Of a stretch of DNA of 64,000 bases, positions 18,788-28,345 are shown piece after piece; position 1 is the first letter of the stretch, and each line of letters starts with the position of its first letter. Under the pieces are notes generated by a model that worked only from the letters and a program-made list of their open reading frames with translations, ran no database searches and was not told the DNA's origin. The DNA is from Lentinus brumalis (taxonomy: Eukaryota; Basidiomycota; Agaricomycetes; Polyporales; Polyporaceae): positions 1 through 64,000 of the forward strand of contig MARA01000078.1 in assembly GCA_001792895.1 (NCBI GenBank), given 5' to 3'. A program made the translations under genes and the position numbers.

Positions 18788-19630
18788 ATGGACGAAAAGC
18801 CTAGCGCCAGCGAACACCGCGTCATGCGGCTGGTCGAGGGCAACTACGAGATCTGGCGCATCCAGATGACTGCCGTCCTCACCGCGCTCGACCTCTACGA
18901 CGTCGTCCGGCCCGTATCCGAGGTGCCGACCGAGGAGCTCTTCCCGAAGGGTCCAAAGGGCGTACAGGTGCTGCAGAAGAAGCGGGAGTTAGCGAGGTCG
19001 AAGATAATCCTCGCGATCGACCCCTCCCAAGTCCCTTTCGTCATGGGCATGGAAAACCCTCGCGAAATGTGGGAAGGACTCGAACAGGTACATCGTTCCT
19101 CCTCCGTCAACTCCGCTCTCTCCCTCCGTCGCTCGTTCCTTCGCATGGTCAAGACCGAGGGCGAGTCCGCCATCAGCTGGATCGGCCGTGTCCGCTCTCG
19201 AGCCCTCGAGCTCTCCCACACCCCCTGCCCTGCCACGGTCGTCGACACGATCCTCGTCATCACTGAGGGTCTTCCCCGCAGTACGCCCCCGTCCTCACTC
19301 AGCTGGAATCACTCCCGTTCGATTCGCTCACAATCAAGGACGTCACGACTCGGATCACCGGCTTCGAGGCCCAGCTTGCGCGCGCCCAGTCCAGCGTCAT
19401 GGACACCTCGGGGCTCAGTGCGTTCATCGCTCGCTCGGAGGTCACCTGCCACCAGTGCGGCGGTGCCGGCCACTACATCCGTGAGTGCCCCACTCCGAAG
19501 TCATTTGCCAAGCCGAAGAAGACTCGCGGAGACGATGAAGATGCAGGCGATAGGTCGGAGGGGCGTATTCATGCGCGCACTGCCAGGGTCGACTCTGGCG
19601 GTGGCCCTGAGGTTATACGTCTTTTTTAGC
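18788..19630 (+). pseudogene. TR-GAG gag, copy 1 (one-base deletion)
   Basis: Same gene as at 20039-20881 but with four instead of five C residues at 19274-19277. The frame therefore leaves the Gag frame after about residue 163 and the zinc knuckle (19448-19489) is in another frame. All other differences are negligible, so the lesion is either very recent or an assembly error. Confidence 0.9.
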
Positions 19631-19655
19631 GACATGGTCCTGGTCTTAAGGGGCG

Positions 19656-19856
19656 TGTTGAAAGTGGTAACCCCAGGACCGGTCGCACGGAGGCGCGGTC
19701 CGCCGGACTCCGGTTCTGTACAGCTCGGACAAGGCCGAGAACCTTATTTCGGTAGCGTCTACTCAATGTACTCGTATGTAGTGCGAATCTCCAAGTTGTT
19801 GTATCCCGCTCGCCTCGCTTGTCGTCGCCCCCGCTCGCGCTCGCCTGTTTTCAACA
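19656..19856 (+). repeat. TR-GAG LTR 2 (shared middle LTR)
   Basis: 201 bases, identical to LTR 1. It serves as 3' LTR of unit 1 and 5' LTR of unit 2. A short purine run (AAGGGGCG) precedes it as polypurine tract. Confidence 0.93.
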
Positions 19857-20038
19857 GGTTATGAGCCCTGCATAACGCTCGCTCTGTCTCGTTCGCCACT
19901 CGCACTCAACCGCTCGCAAACGGTCGGAAGCCTCCCGAGCCACCGCAGTCCGACTACGCGCTACTCGACATCTAGCTGCCTGTCCCTACCCGTCCCCCAT
20001 TCCTCCTTCACCCGTCTATCTGTCCCCCTTCCTCCAAC

Positions 20039-20881
20039 ATGGACGAAAAGCCTAGCGCCAGCGAACACCGCGTCATGCGGCTGGTCGAGGGCAACTACGA
20101 GATCTGGCGCATCCAGATGACTGCCGTCCTCACCGCGCTCGACCTCTACGACGTCGTCCGGCCCGTATCCGAGGTGCCGACCGAGGAGCTCTTCCCGAAG
20201 GGTCCAAAGGGCGTACAGGTGCTGCAGAAGAAGCGGGAGTTAGCGAGGTCGAAGATAATCCTCGCGATCGACCCCTCCCAAGTCCCTTTCGTCATGGGCA
20301 TGGAAAACCCTCGCGAAATGTGGGAAGGACTCGAACAGGTACATCGTTCCTCCTCCGTCAACTCCGCTCTCTCCCTCCGTCGCTCGTTCCTTCGCATGGT
20401 CAAGACCGAGGGCGAGTCCGCCATCAGCTGGATCGGCCGTGTCCGCTCTCGAGCCCTCGAGCTCTCCCACACCCCCTGCCCTGCCACGGTCGTCGACACG
20501 ATCCTCGTCATCACTGAGGGTCTTCCCCCGCAGTACGCCCCCGTCCTCACTCAGCTGGAATCACTCCCGTTCGATTCGCTCACAATCAAGGACGTCACGA
20601 CTCGGATCACCGGCTTCGAGGCCCAGCTTGCGCGCGCCCAGTCCAGCGTCATGGACACCTCGGGGCTCAGTGCGTTCATCGCTCGCTCGGAGGTCACCTG
20701 CCACCAGTGCGGCGGTGCCGGCCACTACATCCGTGAGTGCCCCACTCCGAAGTCATTTGCCAAGCCGAAGAAGACTCGCGGAGACGATGAAGATGCAGGC
20801 GATAGGTCGGAGGGGCGTATTCATGCGCGCACTGCCAGGGTCGACTCTGGCGGTGGCCCTGAGGTTATACGTCTTTTTTAG
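20039..20881 (+). CDS. Intact copia-type Gag of TR-GAG unit 2
   Basis: 280-codon open frame starting MDEKPSASEHRVMRLVEGNY. The N-terminal ~170 residues have the layout of copia-type Gag (a short NYEIWRIQMTAVLTALDLYD block, then helices). A classical zinc knuckle C-X2-C-X4-H-X4-C reads CHQCGGAGHYIREC at 20699-20740, followed by a basic and acidic tail. It would form virus-like particles and bind the element's RNA. It contains no protease or polymerase. The start is the first ATG after a pyrimidine-rich leader that follows the primer-binding site. Confidence 0.93.
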   Translation: MDEKPSASEHRVMRLVEGNYEIWRIQMTAVLTALDLYDVVRPVSEVPTEELFPKGPKGVQVLQKKRELARSKIILAIDPSQVPFVMGMENPREMWEGLEQVHRSSSVNSALSLRRSFLRMVKTEGESAISWIGRVRSRALELSHTPCPATVVDTILVITEGLPPQYAPVLTQLESLPFDSLTIKDVTTRITGFEAQLARAQSSVMDTSGLSAFIARSEVTCHQCGGAGHYIRECPTPKSFAKPKKTRGDDEDAGDRSEGRIHARTARVDSGGGPEVIRLF

Positions 20882-20907
20882 CGACATGGTCCTGGTCTTA
20901 AGGGGCG

Positions 20908-21108
20908 TGTTGAAAGTGGTAACCCCAGGACCGGTCGCACGGAGGCGCGGTCCGCCGGACTCCGGTTCTGTACAGCTCGGACAAGGCCAAGAACCTTATT
21001 TCGGTAGCGTCTACTCAATGTACTCGTATGTAGTGCGAATCTCCAAGTTGTTGTATCCCGCTCGCCTCGCTCGTCGTCGCCCCCGCTCGCGCTCGCCTGT
21101 TTTCAACA
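20908..21108 (+). repeat. TR-GAG LTR 3
   Basis: 201 bases, differing from LTRs 1 and 2 at two sites (A for G at 20989, C for T near 21072). It is followed by the target duplication CAATG at 21109-21113. Confidence 0.93.
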
Positions 21109-21220
21109 CAATGTATACATTGAGGCAGTCTCATTATACTACTCTAGGCTCGAGGTGGCCACAGGCAGTGCACCACAACATGATACCCTTTGTCACATGA
21201 GAACTGAGATCAGCAGATTC
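21109..21220 (+). pseudogene. Integrase-core-like ORF relic, 3' part
   Basis: Continues the frame that stops at 18404 once one copy of CAATG is removed: CEDRNWGPN before the array, VYIEAVSLYYSRLEVA after it. Coding likeness fades after about 21220. Confidence 0.4.
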
Positions 21221-21681
21221 TCAATACACAGAGGCTCAGATATGAGAACTCACCCCTTATATAGCAGCAGGCTGCATCACTCTGACCTCCCCTTTTTCAG
21301 CTCGATCAGCTCATTCATATCTCAATCAAAAAGTCTCTCTTTACACTTGTCCTTAAGACCATGAGTGACAACACCAGTATTCTGCCTGGTGAGACATATG
21401 GACACTGCATAAACAAGCAGAAGTGTACTGGCTGGGAATGTGGAATTTTTGTTCTCCCAGGAATTCCAGGCTACATTCCAAGGATCGGGCAGAATGCCAT
21501 TGTGGCCTAGGTCAATTTGCTGTGCTAGGTAAGGACCTTCATGGGTATGTATTACTTGTGAATAAGCACAAGTAGAGGAAGGGAGCAGAGACAAGCGAGC
21601 AGCGGAGAAGTCGAATGAGTAAGAGTGTGGTTTGAGAGGCGTGGATGTGGGGATAGAGAGAGGCAGTAAGTCGCGGACGGC

Positions 21682-21688
21682 CTTTATA
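21682..21688 (-). promoter_or_regulatory. Minus-strand core promoter candidate
   Basis: The minus strand reads TATAAAG here, followed by a pyrimidine-rich leader (about 21680 down to 21560). The downstream frame to 21322 is open for 132 codons but unlike any family I know, so no gene is called. Confidence 0.3.
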
Positions 21689-21702
21689 GCCCCTGTGCCC
21701 CT

Positions 21703-21807
21703 GGGCCAGCCATAAGTCACTGCCCCGCTGTCTCAAGAAACCAAAGGATCAACAAAGAGATCTTTTGGTTTCTTAAGACAGCGTACGGAGCATGGCTGGC
21801 CCCGGCC
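21703..21807. repeat. Large imperfect inverted repeat (cruciform candidate)
   Basis: Two arms of about 48 bases: GGGCCAGCCAT ... CTGTCTCAAGAAACCAAAGG on the left and its complement (TTTTGGTTTCTTAAGACAG ... ATGGCTGGCCC) on the right, with the core GATC-AACAAAGA-GATC. It lies between a minus-strand TATA candidate and the plus-strand gene at 22219. It may be a MITE or a regulatory cruciform. Confidence 0.7.
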
Positions 21808-22140
21808 AAGCGCCTGCGTCCCCCAAAGGATAGCTGCACTGCCACCAGCCGCAGCATTCAACCGAACCATGACACCCGTGTTCTGCAAAGAGACCACACA
21901 TTATCCTCCATTGTCTCTGTTGCGTGCCCCACCAGCCTTAGCTTGTCGCTAGAATCTCCTTCCTTTGACCACAACACTCCGGCGGAGCCAACAATCAAGC
22001 AATCCTTTGACTCTGACGCTGCAGAATTGGAGCCACGATTGGCTTTGCGCATTGCTGCACACGCTGAACTCCCGGACTCGCTTTGACCAACGCGTGCACG
22101 GAGGCGGGACATGAAGAGCATGCAGTGAAGAGAGGACAGT

Positions 22141-22147
22141 TATAAAG
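22141..22147 (+). promoter_or_regulatory. TATA box of the two-exon gene
   Basis: TATAAAG 72 bases before the ATG at 22219, followed by a CT-rich leader, the normal arrangement of a fungal core promoter. Confidence 0.6.
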
Positions 22148-22218
22148 GTCAACCCAGTCCTTGGCAGGTAAGTATCTCAACTTCGTCCCTCGTTCTCGTT
22201 CTCTCAAGTCTCAATCCC

Positions 22219-22788
22219 ATGGCGGATTCATTACCCTTGCAGACCTCTGCGGATTCACACTCTTCACCCGACCTCAAAGCCATCATAGGCATCCTGCGAC
22301 CCCTCCTCGCTGCCGCAGCTTGTCTCGCGAACGGAGCGCGCATACCCGACTACATTCACCTCACTGATTCTGTTGTACAACTCTGTCTCGACACCCTGGG
22401 CATCCGTGCCCTACCCTCTGAGAAGCAGCGTGAAGTCGTCAATTTTATCACGAGCTACATATCAGTAAGTGCCAGCGTTCTGGACTCATAACTTCGGAAT
22501 GCTGATGATTTCTGTAATGCACATAAGCTCCTCACCCTCCATCCTCTACCGTCCTCCTCGCCCGTGGAACACGTCTTCTCCACGGGGGCCGCTCACGTCC
22601 GAGTCCATGCGCAGCAAGATAGTCGCCCCGAGGCCACAGACGCATGGGTCTCCCAACATGGAGTTTATATCCCTCATCGTCCTGCATCCCTCGTCTACCC
22701 GCTTGGGGTCATGTTGTATCCCATCACGCACGACCTCGCCGATGACGCCTCTGACTCAGACATGCCGGACCTTGTTGACATAGACTAG
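22219..22788 (+). CDS. Small two-exon gene of unknown function
   Basis: Exons 22219-22464 and 22528-22788 with a 63-nt intron (GTAAGT donor, GCTGATG-like branch, ATAAG acceptor), phase 0, give an uninterrupted 168-residue protein. It begins MADSLPLQTSADSHSSPDLK, has an Ala/Leu-rich helix (LRPLLAAAACLANGARIPDY) and ends in an acidic tail (DDASDSDMPDLVDID). No signal peptide, transmembrane helix or known motif is seen. A TATA box and a CT-rich leader support a real transcription unit. It is one of few intact genes here not obviously tied to a transposon. Confidence 0.65.
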
Positions 22789-22854
22789 TACTTCTATGAT
22801 CCATAAACTATGTACAGTCCGTGTAAAGAGCTTTTTTTCCTGTCAATGATGAGC

Positions 22855-23045
22855 GACTTGTGAGTTACCTGCGAGTTACTCACCAACATACTTATTCACA
22901 AGTATCTGATGAACTCGTGAGTATGGCACTCGCGAGTACGAGTGTACTCGTGGGAGAAACCTGCGCGAGTGTGAGTATGAACTTTGATAAAGGCATACTT
23001 GCGAGTGGCAAGTACGAGTGCACTCGCGAGTGGACTCGTGCAGGT
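22855..23045. repeat. Cluster of CGAGT/ACTCG motifs
   Basis: Within 190 bases the pentamers CGAGT, ACTCG and near relatives (GTGAGT, GCGAG) recur more than a dozen times. The perfect palindrome ACTCGCGAGT occurs twice, each time next to GTACGAGTG in one or other orientation. It is not a simple tandem repeat. Confidence 0.6.
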
Positions 23046-23050
23046 CCCTA

Positions 23051-23255
23051 CTGTTATCTCTATAAATAACAGCCTAATCTCATCTGTCCTGTGCTTTCTG
23101 CGCGCCCCGTTTGGGCGCTTATGCTCCGCCACACCTCCCGCCCTCCTCCTGCCTGATATGGCAACCCACCGCTCATGGCAGCATACAGGGGTGCATCCTC
23201 ACCCTGTAGCTCACTCATTTCCTCACTGTTTCACTCTGCCCTTTTTGCCATCTGC
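23051..23255 (-). repeat. Dispersed repeat B, diverged inverted copy
   Basis: Reverse-complement relative of 27240-27454, starting at the degenerate palindrome CTGTTATCTCTATAAATAACAG and running through a GGCAGCATACAGGGGTGC block. It shows that repeat B proper ends at that palindrome. Confidence 0.65.
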
Positions 23256-24117
23256 TTGTCAACTCAGGGCGCAGTCATCCCACCACAAGTGCCGGCACAC
23301 ATGGACCTGGTGTTGTTGTATATGCTCTGCTTATACGACATCTTGTAGGTATTGAATCACAAATATTACTGCCATTTCTCTGCCAATCCATATGCGAGTG
23401 GCCATCCCGGGATCACATATACAGTACGGTTTGAACATGCCCGGATACGTAAGATTTGGACCGCTGTGTGCTTCGGTATGCCCTGGTCTCCTCAGGACAG
23501 AGCATATGTACTTACATCTCCTCTAGCGCATGCATTTCATGCACATTTGACTGACACCATTTTGCAGCACGTGTGCGCAGTTAGGCCCCACCTTGCGCGC
23601 CACATGCATAAGCATATAGTGATCTGGCTTTGTTTGTATTCGTGACACTGATGGGCACATTTGTCTTGTACAGAATGGTGCATATCTGTGCCAGTTTGTG
23701 GCAGATTGCTATATGTCCAGACTTTCCAGAATGTGGCGGGCTGTCCTGTCATGGCCGGCCTGCTTGCACCATATTTCAGCCAGTAGCCAGTGTGCTATAT
23801 AATGCTCTCCTGCTGGTACAGCATGGTACTGTTCCTACCACCATATCACTCTTCATTCTCCATGTTTTGAGATCATCTCTTTTGCGTCAGGTTGTGGTAT
23901 TTGGAATGCATAGGCTGCGTGGCATGGGGCTACATGAGGCATCTTATGTCTCTCCTAGAAAGCTGTACTAAATGTGCATATTCTGGTCATAGTATTATAG
24001 ACTTGGGTGGGAGTGGGCCACTACTGGCAAATGACGATTGATGGGTTTCCGTGTACATAGAGTGTTCTGCTGGCTTTTAACTTGTGATATACACTCCTTC
24101 TACCAGTAAAGATTGCC
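23256..24117. other. No gene recognised
   Basis: Open stretches on both strands are short and without family likeness or splice support. Moderately AT-rich, with few CpGs. Confidence 0.4.
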
Positions 24118-25361
24118 AGTAAGTAGTGTTAGCACAGCCACATGGGTGAGATAGTGTTCGCCATCCACAAGTCTGACCTGCAATCCATCCTGTTACTATG
24201 TTTAAAATGTCATACAAAAATGTTTTACTAACTACAGAATGCCAGTAAGTACTGTTGATCTTATTCGTAGCTAAGTTTGTCATCAATCTACAGAGCTATG
24301 TTACTAGTGGGGACAGGCAATCCCTGCGACTCGGAATTAAGCGCCTATGTCCTGATTTGGATAAGCGACCTGGACGCCCGGTTGAGCACCTCACCGAAAA
24401 GCTACAGCTCTCTGCAGCAGTGTTAGCAACTACTTTTGCTGGAGGTTCTGGTAGATAATATAGTTTTTGTGCATTTGATTGAAACAGAGTCCCAATTTTG
24501 GCTCCCAATCAGGGGCCACAGAAGCATCCAGATCTGGTTCAGCAGCTAGCAGAGAGTTTGCACCCTTATACGGGCGTATGTACACAATCGGGTTCAATCA
24601 AACACTTTAAATACTCCTCCATCCCCTAGCAATGATGTTTTTACGGGGCCCCGAGCTTCATGTGAAGCTGTAGCTTTGTGAGGTTGAACAGCATCACGTG
24701 ATGTCTGAGACAGCCTTACAACCTCCTACACGGCCTGGAGCTGGTGGAAATAAGTCTGGTCTGGTTTGGAAGCATATGCTAATGCTAAATGTAACCAACC
24801 GCGGACTCACTCGCATTTTTCCGACTCTCCAGACAGCTGCTTTATGGTTCATGGTCTGAGCGAGCAATAAGCGCTCCTGCCGCCGTCTACCATTGCCGAG
24901 GCTTACATAAGGGGACATCTCTCTTGGCCCAATTGCCCCTCCCCATTACTAGAAGTATAAGTGGTGGTCATTTGCGGAGTTTTCGGAGATATCGAGCGCT
25001 TATTTGTGCTTACATAAGCTGGCTGTGCTGCTGGCCTGGTCGCACCCTCCCATGCAGCCAGCTCAATTGTGCAAGCTTTCGGGTTTATTAATTTGCGCAA
25101 CAGTGCGAGTATTCCTTGCATAAGTAACTGGAGCTTATGGGGCATTAAGACAGCACGCAATTGGGTAGCCCTAACCCTATGTCAGCATCTAAGCAGTAAG
25201 CATTTGTTGTTACATGTGATGATGTAATAATGAGCCACAATATTGGTGCTTGTAAGCTGAGTCTAAATATTATTCCCACGAGGATTGTTTCCCGTTCCAG
25301 CGTCTATTGGCATATCTCGACCATAAGGGATGATTTTTTCGTTTCTCATCAATCGTAATAT
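24118..25361 (-). repeat. Dispersed repeat C, copy 1 (interrupted)
   Basis: The two parts 24118-24307 and 24946-25361 are colinear, on the opposite strand, with 50419-51035. The second copy is continuous, so the 638 bases between them here are an insertion. No protein coding is seen. Confidence 0.8.
24308..24945. mobile_element. Non-autonomous TIR element inserted in repeat C
   Basis: Absent from the paralogous site near 50850. Flanked by TTACTAG at 24301-24307 and 24946-24952. Termini are imperfect inverted repeats: TGGGGACAGGCAAT on the left, complement of TGGGGAGGGGCAAT on the right. At 638 bases without a long frame it is a non-autonomous DNA transposon. The 7-base duplication (8 if one mismatch is allowed) would suit a hAT-type source. 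Confidence 0.75.
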
Positions 25362-25794
25362 GGCCACAAGTTCTCAACCAATTTTAATACCAATAACATT
25401 TCCAGAGAGTCGTGACAATTAGCATTCTAGCAAGCCCAGATTAGCAACACTACGACTAGTAAACAGGACAGCATACAACCTGCTTCTCTAGGGTACACAG
25501 GTGCAATTAATTCCCCTGTATCTCAATCAGTTCTACAGATTTCTCCTTCAATTCTTTTGCAACACCATGGCGTATACAGCAGGTATTGTCATGTAGGTTA
25601 GCGACCTTATTGCACCTTATACGCAATGTAAATCTTACTATCTTTTGTGAATTATTTACAGAAGATTCTGAGGTCATTGCTGGATGATTAAGTGCACTGG
25701 TACCTCCAACAGATGCGCCTACATTCCAGCATCCCAGTGCATCATTTTCGTGGCAAATGGATGAGGAATGGCTAATCTGCGAAGGAATAAATGG

Positions 25795-25895
25795 AGAAGT
25801 GTCTTAACCACAGCAAGACACAGCCACTGAATGTAAGACACTCTGAGCTTGTCTTGCATGCTGTGCATATAGTGTCTTACTCCAGTTAAGACACC
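25795..25895. repeat. Cluster of AAGACAC/GTGTCTT motifs
   Basis: Six copies of AAGACAC, GTGTCTTA or close variants in both orientations occur within about 100 bases, including near-palindromic pairs. No gene is adjacent. Confidence 0.5.
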
Positions 25896-27239
25896 CTGCC
25901 TCCCAGCTCTATTTCCTCATATCTCGGCCATTAGTGGTCCATTCCTACTGCTATTTGCCATGCCAGAAAGCCACAGAGAGCAGGCATCTAGCCAAATACT
26001 TACATAGCTTATCAGCGGAGTGTTGGAAGCAGAATCTATGTTTTCCTTGTAAATAGTGATAGCTCTGCAAAGCAGGCGCATCCTGTCTGATAAAGGTGCA
26101 GTTTTGCGCGAAGGTACTTGTGAACGCTTCTTACTGGGTGAAAACCCTTTGATGGAATTTGGGGGCAATTTGACGAAGGCGAAGGGGCTGGCTGAGGTGT
26201 CCTACAGGAGAATGTACCATATAATCTTGTACAAGGGTCGGATACTCACATAGAATGCCTCAGTTGAGAGCTGTAATGTTCCTGCATTTGAAATGTCTTT
26301 TTGTGAATGAATACATGTGGATGTTGTGGAGTTGTGTGATGTTTAGTACCTACACAGTATCCTCACAAGTACAGCATTTAGGGCTGCAGTGGACTTGACT
26401 CCTGCCGCTGCGACATGTTGATACAGTTTCTGCTAACTCTAAGAGTAAAATCAAAGTATTGTAGGGTGATTTAATGCCAAAATGATCTCAGTATAGGCAG
26501 TGTAAGTATGCATGTACTAACAGCAGGAGAATGTGGCATAGCTCTGGGCCCACGCACCATAATATCATGTGCGAGGATTGATTGGAATGGTGGGGGCCGC
26601 CCCATTTCGGGATAGCCAAGGCCATGACTATCTGACCTGAACTTGCAGAGATACAAGCTATTCTTTACCTACCATGTGCATTCACCAGTACAAGGACCCC
26701 AGACATATGTGTCGCACCTTGCGTGCCATAACATAGTGCTCTTACAATGCCCATAGCGTACCTAGACCAGTCACAAGAAACCTGAAGGCGAACAAAGAAG
26801 GATTGATAGATGTATGGCCAAGTTAGCAAGCCTTGCTGTTTTGAGGAGGAGAACTGTACCTTGTGCAATGCACAGCAGTCGGATCCTCATGTTTGCAGGC
26901 TTGATAAAATTCTAGGAACCTGTAATTGGGGGACATATATGATACAGATTTGCGCTTTGGAGAAGGGTAATGGCCATGCAGAGAGCATATCTGTACCTAT
27001 TACAGAGTCTATGAGGAGAAACACACCTCCCGGGGAAACACCTGCGGAGGCTACGCAACAGGCACCATTGGAAAACAGTGCAATTCAGGCATCTGGGATG
27101 CCCGGTTGCAAAGCAGTGCGGCCACAAACACTGCCGCTACACACAATTCTGTGCTCACCCAAAGTGCCATTATTACACCACATAGAAAGGCTAATACTGC
27201 ACCTTAGGCAGGCGCATAGGGCACAGTAGATGTGCGTTG
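25896..27239. other. No gene recognised
   Basis: AT-rich with short frames only. The frame at 26810-27229 is open for 139 codons but lacks family likeness. Probably old transposon debris. Confidence 0.35.
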
Positions 27240-27571
27240 AGGAGAAAAGGAGATAGCAAAAAGAGCGGGGGCAAACGGTGGAGAAATGAGCAATATACAG
27301 GAGGAGGAAGCACCCCTGTATGCTGCCAGGAGTGGGGTATTGCCATATTTGGCAGGAAGCAGTCAGGAGGTGCGGCGGCATATAAGCACTGTAAATGGAT
27401 GCACAGGAGGCACAGGACAGATGAGATTAGGCTGTTATCTATAGATAACAGCCACTGGGGCCAGATCTACTGATAAGGGGCTTCCGGGAGGGCCCCTGCC
27501 ATATTGGGTAGCCCCAGGAGGCTTCCCTGGGGAGTTGTAATACATCACAAACCTGGCCTGCATATGATGTA
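27240..27571 (+). repeat. Dispersed repeat B, copy 1
   Basis: Nearly identical to 43224-43561. Contains a perfect 24-base palindrome at 27431-27454 (GGCTGTTATCTA and its reverse complement). Similarity to the other copy stops at GTAAAGCCCT on the right and GGAGAAAAGG on the left. Confidence 0.85.
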
Positions 27572-27629
27572 AAGCCCTCCTGGCAAACTACCTGTCTATG
27601 ATATATCATTACTACCACAGCTAGTGTAT

Positions 27630-28345
27630 TGGAAGGGTTGGTGGAAGGGGCAAGTCCTATGTGAATCAAGCCATCCTCCACTTATTCACCCTGCTCGGGT
27701 GGCAAAACAAGATTCTGGTGTCCGCCCCTATGGGGGCAGCAGCAGTGTTGATCGGAGGCTACACCATACATTCCCTGCTGTTACTACCTAACGAAGACAA
27801 CCCCGACTTGCAGATGTTGGCCGTCATATGGAAGAACATTATCTATCTCATCATAGACAAATTATCCATGGTCAGTGCCACTCTTCTCTCGGCGATATGT
27901 TCCCGCTTGCAGCATGCTAAGGGATGGTCCGCACTTGCCGAAGACCAACCGTTCGGAGAAGTGAATGTCATCTTCCTAGGTGACTTCGGCCAACTGAGAC
28001 CTGTAAGCAGCCCCTCCCTGTACTCACACAGGTACATCAAAGAGCCGACTGTCCAGGACACCCAGCACAAGTCTATGTTGGCTGCCTTCAAGGGTGTGTG
28101 CATATGGAGATCTGTTTGTACAGTGGTGATGTTGCAGAACAACCAGCGACAGAGCAAGGACGCACCATACTCGAATATGCTAAGCCGCATCCAAGAAGGT
28201 CGCAGCAGGCTCGCACAGTACCAGGGAACCGCGTACAACTTCTGTGTACTGCAGAAGCGGCTGATCCAGAACTTTGCCGGGCCAACATGCTCACACTTCA
28301 TCAATGCCCCTGTGATCATTGGACAGAAGTCAATACGGGACACCT
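27630..28345 (+). pseudogene. PIF1-family helicase fragment
   Basis: ATPase part of a PIF1-like DNA helicase, as found in Helitrons and related basidiomycete elements. Walker A reads GRVGGRGKSYV near 27634-27664, then APMGAAAVLIGGYTIHSL, then a Walker B region LIIDKLSMV where the usual Asp-Glu is Asp-Lys, then PFGEVNVIFLGDFGQLRPV. A 3' splice site (CCACAG) lies just before the open part. The frame ends at 28347, where sequence of another family begins. N-terminal and C-terminal helicase domains are missing, and the Walker B change argues against activity. Confidence 0.8.

Larger units (their letters stand above)
18405..21108 (+). mobile_element. Tandem gag-only copia-type LTR element (LTR-gag-LTR-gag-LTR)
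   Basis: Three 201-base LTRs separate two nearly identical 1.05-kb internal regions. The LTRs begin TGTTGAAA and end TTTCAACA, perfect 8-base inverted termini. The whole array, not each unit, is flanked by the 5-base duplication CAATG (18400-18404 and 21109-21113). Each internal region has a primer-binding site, one gag gene and a short purine run before the next LTR; there is no protease, integrase or reverse transcriptase. This matches the definition of terminal-repeat elements with a GAG domain (TR-GAG), a non-autonomous class described in plants, mobilised by a copia relative elsewhere. Confidence 0.92.

Noticed and set aside
21322..21720. 132-codon minus-strand frame behind a TATA candidate
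   Set aside because: No family likeness, and codons across the frame show no protein-like pattern; kept only as a promoter candidate.
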